From: Arthrobacter sp. ES3-54
GTDB taxonomy: Bacteria > Actinomycetota > Actinomycetes > Actinomycetales > Micrococcaceae
Length of the DNA: 33,004 bases
Direction: 5' to 3'
Assembly: GCF_029504395.1 (NCBI RefSeq)
Contig: NZ_JAQFIF010000027.1
Coordinates: forward strand, 1-33,004
Position 1 is the first letter of the stretch; the number at the start of each line of letters is the position of its first letter. Position numbers and translations under genes: made by a program. The notes under the pieces were generated by a model that saw only the letters and a list, made by a program, of their open reading frames with translations, made no database searches and had not been told where the DNA came from. Below, piece by piece: positions 31,400 to 33,004 of the stretch.

Positions 31400-32863
31400 A
31401 TGGCTACACAGGATTCGTCACAGTCGATCATGCGGCGCAAGCCCATCGACGACATTGAAGAAGAAAACAAACACAGCGGACTGCACAAGAGCCTGGGGCT
31501 CTGGCAGCTGACGGCCATCGGCGTTGGCGGCATTATCGGCGTCGGCATCTTTTCTTTGGCGGGCCTTGTGGCCCACGGCAGCGAGACCGAGCCTGGAGTC
31601 GGTCCCGCCGTGCTCGTCTCGTTCCTGATCGCTGGCCTGGCATCCGCCGCCGCGGCGCTGTCCTACGCCGAGTTCGCCGGCATGATCCCGCGGGCAGGCT
31701 CGGCTTACACCTACGGCTACGTTGCCCTCGGCGAGATCATCGGCTGGTTTATCGGCTGGGACTTGCTGCTGGAGTACATCGCCATCGTGGCCGTGGTGGC
31801 CATCGGCATCTCGGGCTACTTCGACGCTGCCCTCTCCGGCGTCGGTATCCATATGCCCGTCTGGATGACTTCGACGCCGGATGAGGGCACGGGCGGTATC
31901 ATCAACCTTCCCGCGATCCTCGTCTGCCTGCTGGTGACCTGGATCCTCTCCCGCGGCACCAAGACCTTTGGACGCTTCGAGCTGATTGCCGTCGGCATCA
32001 AGGTGGTGCTGATCCTGTTCATCATCGGCCTGGGCGTCTTCTACATCAACACCAACAACTACAACCCGTTCTTCCCCAGCGGCTTCGGTCCCGTGGTGGC
32101 CGGCTCCGCGACGGTGTTCTTCGCGGTGTTCGGCTACGACGCCATGAGTACCGCGGCGGAGGAGGCCACCGACGGCAAGAAGCACATGCCGAAGGCGATC
32201 ATCCTCTCCCTAATCATCGCCATGCTGCTCTATGTCGCCGCCACCCTGGTGCTCACCGGCATGCAGAACTTCACTGAGATCGACCCCAAGGCCGGCTTCG
32301 CCTCCGCCTTCAATAGCGTCGGGCTGCCGGTGATCGCGACGATCATCTCTGTGTTCGCCGTCCTGTCCATCCTCACGGTGATGCTGACCTTCCTCCTCGG
32401 CGTCACCCGCGTCTGGTTCTCGATGAGCCGCGACGGCCTGCTGCCCGGCTGGTTCTCGAAGACGGACCAGCACGGCACGCCGCAGCGCGTGACCTGGATC
32501 GCCGGCGCCGGGGCCGCAGTCCTGGCCGGCATCCTCCCGATCAAGGCCGTCGCGGACCTGACCAACATCGGCATCCTGGCCGCGTTCGTCGTCGTCTGCT
32601 TGTCGGTGATCGTGTTCCGCTACAAGAAGCCCGACGCCCCGCGGACCTTCCGCCTGCCGCTGATGCCGCTGGTGCCGGCGTTCGGTGTGCTTTCCTCGCT
32701 GTTCCTGATGTTCCAGCTGCACTGGGAGACCTGGCTGCGGTTCGTCATCTGGCTTGTGGTCGGCCTGATCATCTACTTCACCTACGGCCGCAAACACTCG
32801 CTGATGAACCCGGACAGCCCGCGGCACGAAGAGATCGTGGAGATGCACCGCCCCCTGACGTAA
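31400..32863 (+). CDS. APC-superfamily amino acid permease (CAT/YfnA type)
   Basis: A 487-residue membrane protein with about 12 hydrophobic segments. The first segment carries GVGGIIGVGIFSLAG (about 43-57), the unwound substrate-binding helix of this superfamily. FFAVFGYDAMSTAAEEATDGKKHMPKAI is the conserved sixth-segment region with the acidic motif, and FLLGVTRVWFSMSRDGLLPGWFSK is also typical. It probably takes up a cationic or neutral amino acid. The ATG at 31400 is preceded by GCAGGAGG at ideal spacing and is preferred over the upstream ATGs at 31367 and 31370. It is divergent from the LysR gene, its likely regulator. Confidence 0.94.
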   Translation: MATQDSSQSIMRRKPIDDIEEENKHSGLHKSLGLWQLTAIGVGGIIGVGIFSLAGLVAHGSETEPGVGPAVLVSFLIAGLASAAAALSYAEFAGMIPRAGSAYTYGYVALGEIIGWFIGWDLLLEYIAIVAVVAIGISGYFDAALSGVGIHMPVWMTSTPDEGTGGIINLPAILVCLLVTWILSRGTKTFGRFELIAVGIKVVLILFIIGLGVFYINTNNYNPFFPSGFGPVVAGSATVFFAVFGYDAMSTAAEEATDGKKHMPKAIILSLIIAMLLYVAATLVLTGMQNFTEIDPKAGFASAFNSVGLPVIATIISVFAVLSILTVMLTFLLGVTRVWFSMSRDGLLPGWFSKTDQHGTPQRVTWIAGAGAAVLAGILPIKAVADLTNIGILAAFVVVCLSVIVFRYKKPDAPRTFRLPLMPLVPAFGVLSSLFLMFQLHWETWLRFVIWLVVGLIIYFTYGRKHSLMNPDSPRHEEIVEMHRPLT

Positions 32864-32896
32864 CCACCCCACTTCCCCGTTGCGCTATCACTCCTG

Positions 32897-32932
32897 GCTC
32901 CCATTCACAGCCCAAAGTCAACTGGTGGGAGC
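32897..32932. terminator. Weak hairpin between the permease and the transposase
   Basis: GCTCCCA (32897-32903) and TGGGAGC (32926-32932) are a 7-bp inverted repeat with a 22-base loop. It may be the end of the permease transcript or part of the end of the insertion element that begins here. There is no T-run. Confidence 0.3.
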
Positions 32933-32943
32933 AACGCCGGGGA

Positions 32944-33004
32944 TTAGGCTGCGTGCAGCAGCTGGTTCAGCCGGCTGGCTGGGGTTTCGAGGTTGAGGGT
33001 GGGC
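32944..33004 (-). CDS. Transposase, probably IS30 family (C-terminal end, partial)
   Basis: The minus strand encodes PTLNLETPASRLNQLLHAA followed by TAA. This matches the pattern of the end of IS30-family transposases, where a K/PTL-x-W/L-x-TPAE-RLNxLL stretch closes the protein. Only about 19 residues lie in the window, so the family call is tentative. The rest of the element is outside. The permease gene upstream is intact, so the element has not interrupted it. Confidence 0.6.
   Translation of the reverse strand, partial: PTLNLETPASRLNQLLHAA

Overview
The window is GC-rich DNA, with most third codon positions G or C. Gene order, codon use and gene types point to an actinobacterium of the Micrococcaceae, most like Arthrobacter or Pseudarthrobacter. 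This is inferred from the reading of the genes; no search was run. It looks mainly like ordinary chromosome. It starts in the last bases of a 5S rRNA gene and ends in the 3' end of what looks like an IS30-type transposase gene.

Layout. (1) 1-5239: end of a ribosomal RNA operon with a strong terminator, a nucleoid protein HU gene with its own terminator, then a two-gene operon for a CopD-CtaG membrane fusion (copper handling / cytochrome oxidase assembly) and a cytosolic thioredoxin-NHL protein. (2) 5240-9500: a membrane-anchored protein of unknown function and a HerA-type ATPase (DUF853), both on the minus strand, then a secreted GH25-like protein on the plus strand. (3) 9501-10762: a repeat-rich spacer and a luciferase-like flavin monooxygenase. 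(4) 10791-21659, minus strand: an eight-gene galactoside operon. Read 5' to 3' it encodes a lipoprotein sugar-binding protein, two ABC permeases, a GH42 beta-galactosidase, a DeoR-type repressor, a GH36 alpha-galactosidase, GalT and GalK. The genes overlap or nearly touch. (5) 21904-26162, plus strand: a secreted beta-helix protein and an unusual fusion of a trehalose-phosphatase-like domain to a GH15 glucoamylase/trehalase. (6) 26198-31257, minus strand: a secreted HNH nuclease-like protein with an excalibur motif, a monomeric sarcosine oxidase-type flavoenzyme paired with an AEC-family exporter, aspartate decarboxylase PanD, and a LysR regulator. (7) 31400-33004: an APC-family amino acid permease divergent from the LysR gene, then the transposase fragment.

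How the genes work together. The galactoside operon is close to a complete pathway. Alpha- and beta-linked galactosides enter through the ABC importer, the two cytoplasmic galactosidases release galactose, and GalK and GalT pass it to UDP-galactose. The importer's ATPase and GalE are absent, so both must come from elsewhere in the genome. The promoter region at 21660-21800 holds a clear sigma-70 type promoter, two direct repeats that could be DeoR operators, and a near-consensus CRP/GlxR palindrome. This fits substrate induction plus a global cAMP-type control.

The observation most worth following is the GH15 fusion. Its HAD phosphatase domain keeps the fold-level motifs, but both catalytic aspartates of motif I are replaced (NYGGT instead of DxDGT). 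It is probably a non-catalytic sensor or scaffold joined to a GH15 domain that keeps its own motifs.
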